Shown piece by piece: positions 1-9,629 of a DNA stretch of 64,000 nucleotides. The position numbers were made by a program, and so were the translations under genes. This DNA is from Saccopteryx bilineata. Its lineage: Eukaryota; Chordata; Mammalia; Chiroptera; Emballonuridae. The notes below the pieces were generated by a model. It did no database searches and was not told the origin of the DNA. It saw nothing but the letters and a program-made list of their open reading frames with translations. The DNA lies in contig NC_089492.1 of NCBI RefSeq assembly GCF_036850765.1, positions 98,537,022-98,601,021 of the forward strand, in the 5' to 3' direction. Every line of letters begins with the position of its first letter. The first letter of the stretch is position 1.

Positions 1-959
1 GCCTCTTTTTTCCCTCTGCATGCAGCCCTCAGGCCACCCCCTTCATACTCAGAGTCACTCACGCCACCCAGCCTCCAGGCTCTATCTCAGGCCCTCAGAG
101 CCCACACAAAGTACCAGAAGTTGGCCGTGCAGTGAAAGTAAGGAGCTTTCAGAAGACACAGCAATGACCCCTCCAGGGTGACCAAGTGGGTGTAGCTGCT
201 GACATCACCTGCCTCTCTATGCTCAGTAGTGAACTTCCAAGCAAATGCTCCTGTTCAGACTTCTCAGTTCCTTTCCACTGGCATCTATCACACTAGCCCT
301 GCCACTAGAAACTCAACTAAGACACTGACTTTAGCGTGCGCTGCTGCCCGCAGGCAGGGCAGGGGTTGCAGGAGGAGGGAGAAGGGGGCTGCCCAGGGTC
401 TGGCACCTCCATTTTAAAAAATAATAAGAAGCTGGAGCCACAAGCCCTTGAGACTATAGCTCAGGGGAGGGAGGTCCCTTCTCCTCCCTCACAGAAGAGA
501 ACTTCCTGCTTCCTGTCTTCAAGTTGGTCTCGTCTCCTCTAAGAGACCTAGAGAAGTATTTTTCCTGGAGGAGCCAGGATTTGAGCCTAGGAAACCTGAC
601 TCCTGAAACCAAGCCTTTAATGAGTATGTCAAACTGCCTTCCACATAAACATCTTTAAAGTCCTGTTTCTTAAAGGACCTACTTCCTTCCTCTTGGTTCC
701 CAGGTACCTAGTGGGTTCAATAAAGGCATCTCCCCAGGAGCTGAAATGTTCTCTAACCCCAGCCTCAGGCTGAGCTTTGGTCGCCCTGCTTCTTCTCTCC
801 TCTTCCTGAGGATGAAACTAGGAGAACATCCCACCCTCTTCTTGTGAGTGTGTTGTGTTTATCCACTGCCATGCCCTGTGGCTGTCCTGACCCTCTGGCT
901 GGCCACCAGAAACACTGAAGCCACACTCTTGGCCAAATTTTATCTTGGGCCATTGCCAT
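1..959. other. Unique sequence, no gene recognised
   Basis: Mixed-composition DNA without a recognisable repeat, exon or RNA gene. Short ORFs on both strands lack coding character and splice context. A minor old repeat could be hidden here. Confidence 0.5.
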
Positions 960-969
960 TCAGTGAATT

Positions 970-1271
970 TTTTTTGTTAGAGACATACAGACAGACAGGG
1001 ACAGACAGGAAGGGAGAGAGATGAGAAGCATCAACTCATAGTTGAGACACCTTAGTTGTTCATTGATTGTTTTCTCATTTGTGCCTTGACAAGGTGGCTC
1101 CAGCCAAGCCAACGACCTTGGACTCAAGCCAATGACCATGGCTTAAGCCAGCAATCCTACACTCAAGCTGGTGAGCCCGTGCTCAAGCCAGGAACCTCAG
1201 GGTTTTGAACCTGAGTTTTAATGTCCTAGGCCAATGCTCTATATCCTACCCATTGCATTCATTGGTCAGGC
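970..1271 (-). mobile_element. tRNA-derived SINE, about 300 bp
   Basis: Read on the minus strand, a tRNA-like head at 1271 is followed by diverged modules of the type 'GCTTGAGC...GCTGGCTT' and an A-rich tail near 970. The plus strand shows the reverse-complement landmarks 'gagaagcatcaact', 'ttgttcattgattg', 'gtgccttgac' and 'attggtcaggc'. Probable target duplications are TCAGTGAATT (960-969) and TCAATGAATT (1272-1281). The copy is diverged. The same family occurs at 12448-12786. Confidence 0.85.
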
Positions 1272-1275
1272 TCAA

Positions 1276-2193
1276 TGAATTCTTCTGAATTTCTGGTCTA
1301 TGCCAGGCATTGTTCTAGTTCTGGGAAATACAATAGTAAGACTAAATCATTCCTAACCTTAAAGGATGTATGTCCCACCATCAAAATAACACCCTCAAAT
1401 GCCATGTTATTTCACCTCCAGGGAAGCAACTGACTTGGCTTTGGCCATTATTGTAAATTTTTTTTGGCCTGAAATGTTCCTAGATCAATGTTTTTGTGGC
1501 CACCATAGGTAACAGAACCCCTGAGGGGACATGGTAACAGGTAATGAGGGCTCTGCGGAGGGGGCTGGGTATCTCCATGGGGTGTCTCCATTGATGGCTT
1601 CCTGAACCTTGAAGTGCCTTGAGGTTAGGCCCAGGCTTCTGCACGTGGCTCTTGAGGCTGCGTACTGCACAACTCCACATACAGAAGCATGTGTGGCACA
1701 CCCAGCCAGGATTCTGGCTCACGTGGGTCACTCTGCGGGAGCGGGGACTCGTCCAGCCTCAGCAGGGGCCCCATGAAGACCTATCCCTCGGGACTGGGTT
1801 CCAGGCTGGATGCTGGGACACAGAGGTGCCCAGGTGTCCGTGATGAGAGCAGGATTTGAAGGAAGAGGGGCACCACAGAGGGCTTCTGGACCAAGGATGG
1901 GAGGAACAAGAACTCGGGTCCAGTCAGGGGGAAAGAGGTGGGGCCAAGGGAGCCAGGAGCTCCCCTCCGCTGTGCCTGGGGCTGGTGGAGTTGTAGAAAG
2001 GATAATCCCTAGGACCTCTCAAGTAACCCTCCCTGGGCCTCTGGCACAGACTCCCAGTCTGCTCCTAACTCCAGGAAGCCAAGTGCAGGGGGCATCCTGC
2101 TCTAGCCGCCCCCCATGGCTCCTCCAAAGTGGAAAACAAACTCCACAGAGTAAGGAGCTGCCTGTCCCCTCCCCCTCTTTGTGCAGCTGGAAG
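1276..2193. other. Unique GC-rich sequence
   Basis: Non-repetitive and increasingly GC-rich toward its right end. A long plus-strand frame opens at 1810 and runs into the small ORF at 2194, but the codon usage and lack of any domain do not support a gene upstream of 2194. Confidence 0.4.
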
Positions 2194-2493
2194 ATGGCGT
2201 CGCCTCCGCAGGGCCCTGCCTCCCTCCCCGGCGCCCCCTACGGCCACCGCAGGGTGGTTATTCTCCCTACAGAAAAAGAACACCGTTGCCACCCACAGCA
2301 AATTAAAATTAAGTGCAAAGCCATTCCTGGGTCAGTTAAACACAGCGGCCCCAGCTATCCCGGGCTCTTAGCACAGCGGCCTTTCTCCGCGCTCCATTCT
2401 GCGCCTGTGAATTGCTCTCTGAAGAGGCCACACCGGGATCTGAGTGTTTGTGTTTCTAAAGTGCACCCAGGGAGGCACGGAACATCTCCGTAA
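2194..2493 (+). CDS. Candidate 99-codon ORF with strong start context, function unknown
   Basis: The start lies in GGAAGATGGCG, an optimal initiation context that is also a YY1-like motif (AAGATGGCG). The peptide begins MASPPQGPASLPGAPYGHRR, is rich in Pro, His and basic residues, and has no transmembrane segment or domain I recognise. The DNA around the start keeps several CpGs, unlike its neighbours. The frame is open upstream to 1810, so ATG 2194 is chosen on context alone. It could be a first exon, a microprotein, a pseudogene 5' end or a chance ORF in a conserved non-coding element. There is no poly(A), intron signal or partner gene to decide. Confidence 0.15.
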   Translation: MASPPQGPASLPGAPYGHRRVVILPTEKEHRCHPQQIKIKCKAIPGSVKHSGPSYPGLLAQRPFSALHSAPVNCSLKRPHRDLSVCVSKVHPGRHGTSP

Positions 2494-2568
2494 GATCAAC
2501 CTGTGAATAAAAACAAACGTAAACTTCAACTCCTCTGCTCTAGTTCACACGGGATAATTACTTACCTG

Positions 2569-2695
2569 CTTCTCAAACTTGAGTGTGCCCGGGTTTCCCT
2601 GGGGGTCCTGTTAAAATTCAGATTCTGACTCAGTAGCCATAGGGCAAGACCTGCGATTTGGCATCTCTGTTACCTCTGGACCAGGACTCCTCAAA
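2569..2695 (+). mobile_element. MER5-type (hAT-Charlie) fossil
   Basis: The order 'tctcaaacttgagtgtgc', 'cctgttaaaattcagattctg', 'actcagtag' and 'tttggcatctctgttacc' matches the internal layout of the non-autonomous hAT element MER5A. It is diverged and lacks a clear target duplication. Family name from memory. Confidence 0.7.
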
Positions 2696-3364
2696 CACCC
2701 AGGACAAATCCGGGCCTCAGCCCTGAGTGCAGTGAGCTGGGGCTGGCACTCACGTGTGTAATGGACCTGTAAGAGAAACTAAGGCGAGTACACAGCAGAG
2801 GATCGTACCCACAAAGCCTGAGGGTGGAGGGTGCTGATTTATAGCATTTGCCAATCTCCATGGGGTAAATACCACCACTGTGGTCATTTCAAAGTGCCAG
2901 TGTGATGTCACCAAACATGGCATTGGGAAGATACAGTATAGTATAATATATATAACTAGATGGATAGAACAGGTCTTTGAATTTGAATAAAATCATTTTG
3001 TTCAACATCATTTGATTATAATATTGATGAGATGCTGTAGGAACTTAACTCTTTTGATATTACAGGGTTCCGTGGGCTATGACAGTCTCAACATACAACC
3101 TCACAATGTTTTGAGTTTAGAGACGCTCACTCCCATAAAAACTTCAAAAAACTGAGACATGAGGCTTATGCCATGGGCTATGTGAGCGAACCAGTTTGGC
3201 TGCGCACAGCAGAATCTGCAGTAAGGCAGCGTATGAGTGAGGGGGTGTTGGCATCCCCAGTCCGTTACCTACGCTATTTTGGACTGTTAAAAATGCAAGT
3301 GTTCCGTTTGTGTTAGGCTAGGGTGTGTTTAGACTTATACCAAAATTTGGGTTACATCATTGTC
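2696..3364. other. Unidentified AT-rich sequence, interrupted by the provirus
   Basis: No gene is seen. The segment continues on the far side of the provirus at 10064, so the pre-integration site can be read by joining the flanks over one copy of GTAG. It may be an old DNA-transposon relic but I cannot name it. Confidence 0.4.
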
Positions 3365-3368
3365 GTAG

Positions 3369-3798
3369 TGTAGCATCCACCGGGTACAAGAACAAATGTC
3401 GGAGACTTTCAGGAGTTAAGATGTTACTTTATTGGCCAGTTTAACCTGCGCAGGGGTGAACTCCCGAGATGTCCGGAGACACCGTGCCCACAAGGAGCTG
3501 CAAATGGGAGCCGCGCCTGGAGCTTACAGCCAAGCCCTTATATATCCTAAGTGAGCAAGCATAGACAGAAGCAGATGTGGCAGTTTAGCTATTGGCTAGG
3601 GAGGTCACACGCAGCATAGCAACAGGGGCCGGCATAGCAACAGGGGCCGGTTTTAGCTTAGTGGCGAATTTCAAACCTAAACTTCTGATAAGGGTCTCTG
3701 ACCTTCTTTGTTTCCAGCCTCACAGGAGCCATATCAGCACTTACTGTTCCTGCAATAGTTACACTCTTTGGCAGCTCCAGTACTCCCTGAATCTAACA
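3369..3798 (-). repeat. 3' LTR of the provirus
   Basis: 430 bp with TG...CA ends on either strand. Viral-sense signals are a CCAAT box (plus-strand attgg near 3592), TATATAAGG (plus-strand ccttatata near 3537) and AATAAA (minus strand, 3428-3433). U3 contains a tandem 18-bp duplication (3614-3631 and 3632-3649), an enhancer-like direct repeat. It differs from the 5' LTR at one base in the R/U5 part and one in U3. Confidence 0.95.
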
Positions 3799-3814
3799 TT
3801 CCCCCATCTCTTTT
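3799..3814 (-). promoter_or_regulatory. Polypurine tract for plus-strand DNA synthesis
   Basis: On the minus strand the sequence abutting U3 is AAAAGAGATGGGGGAA, a purine run directly against the LTR. This is the expected position and composition for a retroviral polypurine tract. Confidence 0.9.
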
Positions 3815-4453
3815 GGGCATAAATCAAACCCTTGATTCTTCATCAGTGGGGAGAATGGTATAAGGCTGGGGCTCATGAGAATTTTCTACTTTAGCTGTAA
3901 CTATAAGCTAATTGGGTCTTATACACTGGCTAGTGATTAGCCTACTACGCCTCTCACAATGGTCAGCGATGAGCTCAGGGGGAGAGGGGTATTTATAGGC
4001 GAAACCTACAAGGTTACAATGTTTTCAGCACATTTGTACAATATCTTTGCAAAAGTACATAAGCACACACTGTTTTAAGATAATAAACTGTTGATACTTT
4101 CCTGCAATATGGGCAGGGCTGATACACAAGGAACGTGTCCTGCCTTGTATTTTTCTTCTCTGCACTAACTTCTTACAACTTGCACAAACCTTCTGCAACT
4201 TACATAAACCTTCAACTTTTATGCACTTTCTTATCCAGAAATAACTGGCCTTTATAATAACTTGCTTTTCCCTTTTCTTTTTAAAAGTACCTCTACACTT
4301 CATACTTTCTATTATCAAAACTATACAATTCCTTTCTAGTCAAAACTCTTGATTTAAAAATCTTTAACCTTTAGTAACAATTAAGTTGACTTTCTTTTTA
4401 TCCTAGTTTCCCTTTTCCTAAAGCCTGATTAAAAGAGTCCTTAGTTAGTTCCT
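3815..4453 (-). other. Env-less interval between integrase and 3' LTR
   Basis: Only about 640 bp separate the integrase stop from the polypurine tract, far too little for an envelope gene of roughly 2 kb. A 97-codon minus-strand ORF (4025-4318) is Lys/Cys-rich. I see no signal peptide, fusion peptide, CX6CC motif or membrane anchor. It may be a scrambled env remnant or unrelated acquired sequence. Confidence 0.6.
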
Positions 4454-5743
4454 CTAGGCATTAGCCATGCGTGGACCAGTTAACTTCTGGTTTGTGGCTG
4501 AAGCAGGGCATGCTGTCCTTCTCAGGGTCAGCTTACAAGGGTTGGCGGGGTCAGTCTTCGCTGTCCACAAAGGTGTCTCTGCTGGGACTACAAGCTTCAG
4601 CTGGCTGCGGTGGACCCAGGCGGGTATGCCTTCTACCTTGGCAGTAGTGGGAGTGGTCAGGATCATGGTGTGTGGACCCGTCTACGTGGGAGTCAGTCCT
4701 TGGGTGGTGTACTTCTAGAAGTGCCTCTTGGACAGTCTTTGAACAGTTTGCTGAGTAACCTGTAAAACCTTCTTATGTCCTACTTTCTACAGCATAGACG
4801 TATCCCTTGATGGGGCCGGGAAGCCTGGCAGGCTTTCAGTTCAATGACCTTTCTTTCTACTCTGAAGCAGGGCCTGCAAGGACTTGAGGAAATTATGATT
4901 AGAAATCTCTAGTTCCCCTCTGGTCAATCGAGGTACAAGGGGCACAGGTTGACCAAATAAGATTTCATAAGGGGTCTATTTATTGAGATAGGGGGTACAT
5001 CTGGTTCTAAAAAGGGCAAAAGGGAGGAGCTCAACCTAGTTTTTGCCGGTCTCCCCTCTCAGCTTAATTATAGTTTCCTTCAGAATCCTGTTCATTCTTT
5101 CTACCTGTGCTGAACTTTGGGGCCTATAAATGCAATGCAATTTCTAATTAATACCTAACTTCGTGGCTAATTCTTGAGATATCCTGGATATGAATGCAGG
5201 TCTATTGTCTGATCCTAGGGCTAGGGGAATGCCATGTCTAGGTATGATTTCCCTTAATAAGACTTTGCAGACTGTGGAAGCAGCCTCTCCTCACGTGGGG
5301 AATGCTTCTACCTATCCTGAGGTGTCTAATAATACTAGTAGATACTTATAACCTGACTTCCCAGGGGTCATATCTGTGAAATCTATTTCCTACAGTTCTC
5401 CCGGAGCTTTCCCCCAATACCTTATAAAGGGGGGTAGCTTCTTATTCTGTGCATTTACTCTGGCACAGATGCTGCACCTCGAGACAATGGAGTGGACAAT
5501 ATCTCTGATGTTGGGCCCTACATAATACTTCCTAATAAGTTGTTCTAGCTTGTTTTGTCCTAGATGGGTACTAGTATGAATACTTCCTACTATTTCTCTT
5601 ACTATTCCCTGGGGTAAATAGAGCCGGGAGTCTGGAAGCTCTATCTCTCCCTGCTGATTTTTCTTCCCTTTCAACTGCATCCCTTCCTGCTCTTCTTCTG
5701 GGGAATAACTAGGATCCGGAGGTAGCGTTGGCTTAGGCAGCAA
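4454..5743 (-). pseudogene. pol: Retroviral integrase region of pol, inactivated
   Basis: The N-terminal zinc-binding segment is visible at 5743-5390: a histidine pair in HTSTH followed by CSIC. The catalytic core follows with its three acidic positions in the contexts EIDFTD, ALGSDN and QVERMN. The C-terminal domain ends at 4454 and includes TTPTTAKVEGIPAWVH, typical of gammaretroviral integrases. TAG stops occur at 5390-5392, 5312-5314, 5144-5146 and 5036-5038, and a TGA at 5291-5293. At the four TAG sites the family usually has tryptophan. The frame differs from that of the RT, so at least one indel lies between 6510 and 5743. Confidence 0.9.
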
Positions 5744-6516
5744 TGGCAGAAGGCTTTCTTGTGGCCTAGTGGCTGCCCCTCTCTGGTGTCCTTTGCAGTG
5801 GATGATTGCAACTTTGGTAGGTAGCCAAATGGCGTTTAGGAGGGCAAGAATTTCATTGCGATTTTTAATGTCTTTCCCCCTGCTGTCTGTAAGCCTCTCT
5901 CCTTGTATATGGCTCCATGGACATGGGCAGTGGCGAATGCATACCGGCTGTCAGTATAGATGTTGGCAACTTTTCCCTCTGCTATCTGTAAGGCTCAGGT
6001 TAGTCCTATTAGCTCTGCCATTTGTGCAGATGTTCCTGCGGGCAGTGCTTTCTGCCACAGGACCTTATTTTCCATGGCCACTGCTGCCCCTGCATGTCAC
6101 TGTCCATCCTTAATAAAACTGCTCCCGTCTGTAAAGAGGGTCAGGTCTGCCTTCCTATATACTTGATCCTTAATTCCGGGCGGGAGCCAGTCACTGTGTC
6201 AAGGATTTGTTTGCAACTGTGGACCAAAGTGGAGTCGCTGGGTTTAGGGCAGCAGTTTTGAGGAACTGAACAGATGGAGGGTTCAGCAGCTGAGCCTGAT
6301 ACTGCATTAGCCGCACATTAGATAGCCACCTGTCAGGAGGTGCTCGCAGCACTTGCTCTCTATGTAGTGTTCCACAATGACTTTGATGTCCTGCCCTAAA
6401 GTTAATTTACTAGCCTCCTTGACTAGTATGGAGGTGGCAGCAAGTGCCCTCAGACATGTTGGCCATCCCGAGGCTCCAGGATCAAGTCTCTTGGACAGAT
6501 AGGCAACAGGCCTCTT
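5744..6516 (-). pseudogene. pol: RNase H / connection region of pol, inactivated
   Basis: On the minus strand a short open stretch near 5900-6000 contains [16 protein letters not shown], the TDS-type active-site block of retroviral RNase H. A run of PVAYLSKRLDPG type sequence just below 6516 belongs to the RT connection region. The segment is broken by a TGA at 5995-5997 and by a frame change relative to the integrase. The plus-strand ORFs over this interval are shadows. Confidence 0.8.
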
Positions 6517-7672
6517 CTACAGCCCAAGTTCCTGGCTCAGTACTCCTAAGGCTACCCCTCCCTTTTCTGCTATAAATAGCTGAAAGGGTTTGGCCAGATC
6601 TGGCAGGGCCAGAGCTGGGGCAGCCGCCAGGGCCTCTTTCAGCGCTTGGAATGCTTGCTTCTTCTTATCTGTCCATGTGAACTGCTCTTCCTTACCCCTG
6701 GTCAGTTCGTGCAGGGGTTTAGCTAGTTCTGCAAAGCCTAATATCCACAATTGGCAGTATCCTACTGCACCTTGGAATTCTCGTACCTGTCTCTTGTTAG
6801 TAGGCTCAGGGATCTGCAAGACCGTCTGAATTCACTGGCTGGATAATGTCCTTTGTCCTCCCTGTAAGTTATAACCCAAATAACTTACAGTTTGCGTCAC
6901 AATCTCGGCCTTCTTGGCGGAGACTCGATACTCCATTCGCCCGAGATCTTGTAGCAGGTCCAAGATAGCTTCCTCACACTCTCCTTTATCCTTGGCAGCT
7001 ATGAGGATGTCATCCACATACTGGAGCAGTACAATTGACGGATGGGAGAAGTGGAAAGCCTGCAGATCTTTGCTGAGGGCTTCATTAAAAATGGTGGGGG
7101 AATTCTTAAACCCTTGTGGTAGTCTGGTCCAAGTGAACTGCCCCACCAGTCTATTATCTGGGTTATTCTATTCAAAGGCAAAGATCCCTTGGCTCTGAGG
7201 TGCCAGGGGAATACAAAAGAAGGCATCCTTTAAATCCAGGGCAGAATAATAGGTATGAGTTGAAGGCAATGAGCTCAGTAAGGTATACGGGTTGGGCACC
7301 GTGGGATGAATAGTCTCTACCTGTGCATTCACCTCCCGCAAGTCCTGGACCGGATGATAGTCTTGGCTCCCCGGTTTCTGGACAGGAAGCAGCGGGGTGT
7401 TCCAGGCTGATTGGCACCTTCGAAGGATGCCTGCCTCCAGCAGGCGTTGCAAGTGCCAGGCGATTCCCTGTTTAGCTCGGGCTGGGACCGGGTACTGCCT
7501 GATCTTAACCGGTCTAGCAGTGCTAAGCAGTTGCACCAGGACAGGCGGTTGGTGAGCAGCCAAACCTGGGGGGTTGGTTTCCGCCCAAACCTCAGGTACC
7601 CGGGCACACAGGGCGTCTGGAACCCTTTCCTCAGCCTCCTTACCTTCTAGGACGGTGGCAATTAAGTGTTCT
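6517..7672 (-). pseudogene. pol: Reverse transcriptase region of pol, inactivated
   Basis: The fingers/palm segment at 7563-7168 contains VQDLREVN and the first catalytic aspartate in [10 protein letters not shown]. The next segment (7146-6832) contains TRLPQGFKNSP and the active-site box LQYVDDILIA. The thumb/connection part (6819-6517) includes KQAFQALKEAL and ALPDLAKPFQLF. These parts share one reading frame but are cut by TAG at 7168-7170 and 6517-6519 and a TGA near 6832. The frame also shifts between protease and RT near 7670. Two of the stops sit where related RTs carry tryptophan. Confidence 0.92.
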
Positions 7673-8080
7673 TCAGACAGTAGGACAATTACTTCCTATG
7701 CTGACCTCTGCCTCTTTGTTCCCCATAGGGCTTTCCTCCTGTCGGAAGGTTATGGTGGCCTGAAGTTTCTGCAATAAGTCCCTTCCAAGCAGTGGGTAAG
7801 GGCAGTCTGGAATGACTAGGAAAGAATGGGTGATGGTGCCTCGACCTAAGTCAGTAATTCTTGTGGTGGCCCATGGGTAGGCTTCTGCTTTGTCCGTTGC
7901 CCCTCTTATCTTAGTAGTTGTCTTCTGCATCTGGCCCTGTGGTTTCTTTAGAACTGAGTAGGTGGCTCCCATGTCGACTAGGAAGTCTATTAGTTTTCCT
8001 TCGACTGTTAAGGTGACCATGGGCTCCTGGGAGCTGGCGGAAATGGAGCCCTGGCCCTTTTGCTGTCCCCTTTTCCCTTT
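7673..8080 (-). pseudogene. pro: Retroviral protease, active-site residue changed, fused to Gag
   Basis: In the 266-codon frame ending at 7673, residues 150-245 look like a retroviral aspartic protease: strand VTLTVEGK, active-site loop FLVDMGAT and C-terminal helix PLLGRDLL. The active-site triplet is D-M-G instead of the family D-T/S-G, from a single C-to-T change, so it is unlikely to be catalytic. Gag capsid sequence precedes it in the same frame with no stop between, unlike the usual gammaretroviral arrangement of a read-through stop. Confidence 0.85.
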
Positions 8081-9242
8081 GGGAGGAGGTTTCTGGGCAG
8101 TGGCAGTAATCAGAATTTTGGCAACTTCCTTTGCCCTGCCAACCTCCGGATCATCCCTATTGACATACATCTTCTGGGCTATCTCTAATAGCTTGCTTCT
8201 ATTCTCTCCCTCGAACCCCTCAATCTTCTGAAGCTTTTTCCTAATATCTGAAGCGGCCTGAGTCACAGAGGCTATATTTACTAGTCTCCTGTTCTCTTCT
8301 GCCTCAGGATCTAGAGGGGTATATACTCTATAAGCCCCTATGAGTCTCTCTAGAAAGGCTGCTGGGAATTCCTCTCTTCCCTGGATGACTTTACTTACTT
8401 TACTAAAGTTGGTTGACTTTCTAGCTGCTGCCTTGAGCCCTCTCAACAGAGCCCGGCGATACTGGAGGAGCACGTCCCTTCCCCCAGCGGTATTAGGGTC
8501 CCAGGTAGAAGGTTGAGACGGGAGAACGTCTTCTATTTCCCTTCTTCCCTCCTAAGTTTCCCTTTCTTCTCCTAATACTGCCTTAGCTGCTTCTCTCATT
8601 ATTCTGTCCCTTTCTTCAGAAGTGAAGAGGGTTTGTAAAATCTGCTGACAATCATCCCATGTGGGCTGATGGGTCCTAAAAATGGTCTCAAGGAGAGATA
8701 TTAGTCCCTGAGGTTTCTCGGAAAATGGGGGATTCTGATGTTTCCAATTGTATAAATCACTAGTGGAAAAAGGCAAATAGATGAGGCGAGGAGGTGCCCG
8801 TGGGCCAGCATCTGGTGCCAGCGGCGCCTCCCGGAGGAGGAGGCAAAATGGCTGCCCTCCCGGAGGAGGAGGCAAAATGGCTGCCCTCCCGGAGGAGGAG
8901 ACAAAATGGCTGCCCTCCCGGAGGAGGAGACAAAATGGCTGCTCTCCCGGAGAAGGAGACAAAATGGCTGCCCTCATCTACCCACACATCCATATACAGG
9001 TATTGGTCTGGGTGGGGAGCCCTATAGACCATGGCTCTGACAGCAAACAAAATTGGAAGGTCAAAAGTGCCCTCTGTGGGCCGTCCTACATTAAATGCAG
9101 GCTATTCCAGCTGGCTCAAGGTCGGGAGGAAACCTGGACTTGGCTGCGGACCTCCGTACCCCTGAGCCCTCTTCTGGAAATCAGAAAAATTCTTCAACAG
9201 GCACTCGAGTGGGGATCCCGGCACAGACTCCTGTTGTCCCAT
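8030..9242 (-). pseudogene. gag: Gag polyprotein (matrix, repeat-filled spacer, capsid), inactivated
   Basis: Gag starts at ATG 9242 with a myristoylation-type N-terminus (MGQQES). Matrix sequence continues in that frame to about 8980, interrupted by a TAG at 9102-9104. Capsid begins near 8790 with [17 protein letters not shown] and [12 protein letters not shown] and continues with EFPAAFLERLIGAYRVYTPLDP; a TAG at 8552-8554 interrupts it. Capsid lies one frame away from matrix, the change falling in the 29-bp minisatellite. The nucleocapsid is reduced to a basic PPPKGKRGQQKG stretch and the CCHC knuckle is absent. No PPPY-type late motif is obvious. Confidence 0.88.
8828..8972. repeat. 29-bp minisatellite, five copies, inside gag
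   Basis: Five tandem units start at 8828, 8857, 8886, 8915 and 8944. Each reads ctcccggaggaggag followed by rcaaaatggctgcc with a few substitutions. Since 29 is not a multiple of 3, each copy moves the reading frame and all three frames show the same peptide blocks. The array occupies the matrix-capsid spacer, where p12 lies in gammaretroviruses. Confidence 0.97.
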
Positions 9243-9341
9243 CCTAGATGACTCAGGAATAATGAGAAAGGGTAGGATACAGGCAACACACGCTATTAAC
9301 ACAAGGAACACACTTGTCTCTCTCACACTCAACTCAGTCAT
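9102..9341 (-). pseudogene. Upstream hydrophobic Gag leader, glyco-Gag-like
   Basis: An ATG at 9341 opens a frame 33 codons upstream of, and in frame with, the Gag start at 9242. The extension contains a 19-residue hydrophobic run (SVFLVLIACVACILPFLII) followed by IPESSR and the Gag methionine. Some gammaretroviruses make a membrane-inserted glycosylated Gag from an upstream in-frame start, and the layout fits. The frame ends at TAG 9102-9104 in matrix. Whether it was ever translated is inference. Confidence 0.5.
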
Positions 9342-9608
9342 TTGAGCTCAGACAAAACGCAGCGCAGCGCAAAACGGATTCCTAATGTGACCGGTCACTC
9401 CCAAAGTTAACAAATCCAAATATCCAAATTTCAGAGAGCGGCGTCCCGCTTCTGAAAGCCCTGGGTAGGTTACCAGCGGCGTCCCACCTACTACCTCAGG
9501 TTTATATGCTCCGGAGCCCAAAACCAAACCAAATGAGGATCCTCCCTGAATACTTACTCAGCTCGAGCTGTCCTTCCGGTCTCCAACCCAAAACTCCGCC
9601 AAGGGAGA
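9243..9608 (-). other. Proviral 5' leader
   Basis: Leader between primer-binding site and Gag start, containing the upstream start at 9341. A splice-donor-like GAGTAAGTATT lies on the minus strand near 9555. Packaging structures cannot be judged by eye. Confidence 0.6.
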
Positions 9609-9626
9609 ATCCCGGACGAGCCCCCA
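9609..9626 (-). promoter_or_regulatory. Primer-binding site for tRNA-Pro
   Basis: On the minus strand, three bases after the 5' LTR, the sequence is TGGGGGCTCGTCCGGGAT. To my knowledge this is the 18-nt complement of the tRNA-Pro 3' end used by murine-leukaemia-type retroviruses. All 18 positions appear intact, which fits a young insertion. Confidence 0.95.
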
Positions 9627-9629
9627 AAA

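Noticed and set aside
1810..2493. 227-codon ORF as a protein-coding gene
   Set aside because: The upstream part has no coding character; only the segment after ATG 2194 was kept, at low confidence.
4025..4318. 97-codon ORF as an env remnant
   Set aside because: No signal peptide, cleavage site, fusion peptide or membrane anchor; too short and Lys-rich.
8828..8972. CRISPR-like array of 29-bp repeats
   Set aside because: Units are directly tandem without spacers and lie in a mammalian provirus; it is a minisatellite.
8781..9251. 156-codon plus-strand ORF in the provirus
   Set aside because: Shadow of gag on the opposite strand through the 29-bp repeat; no independent features.
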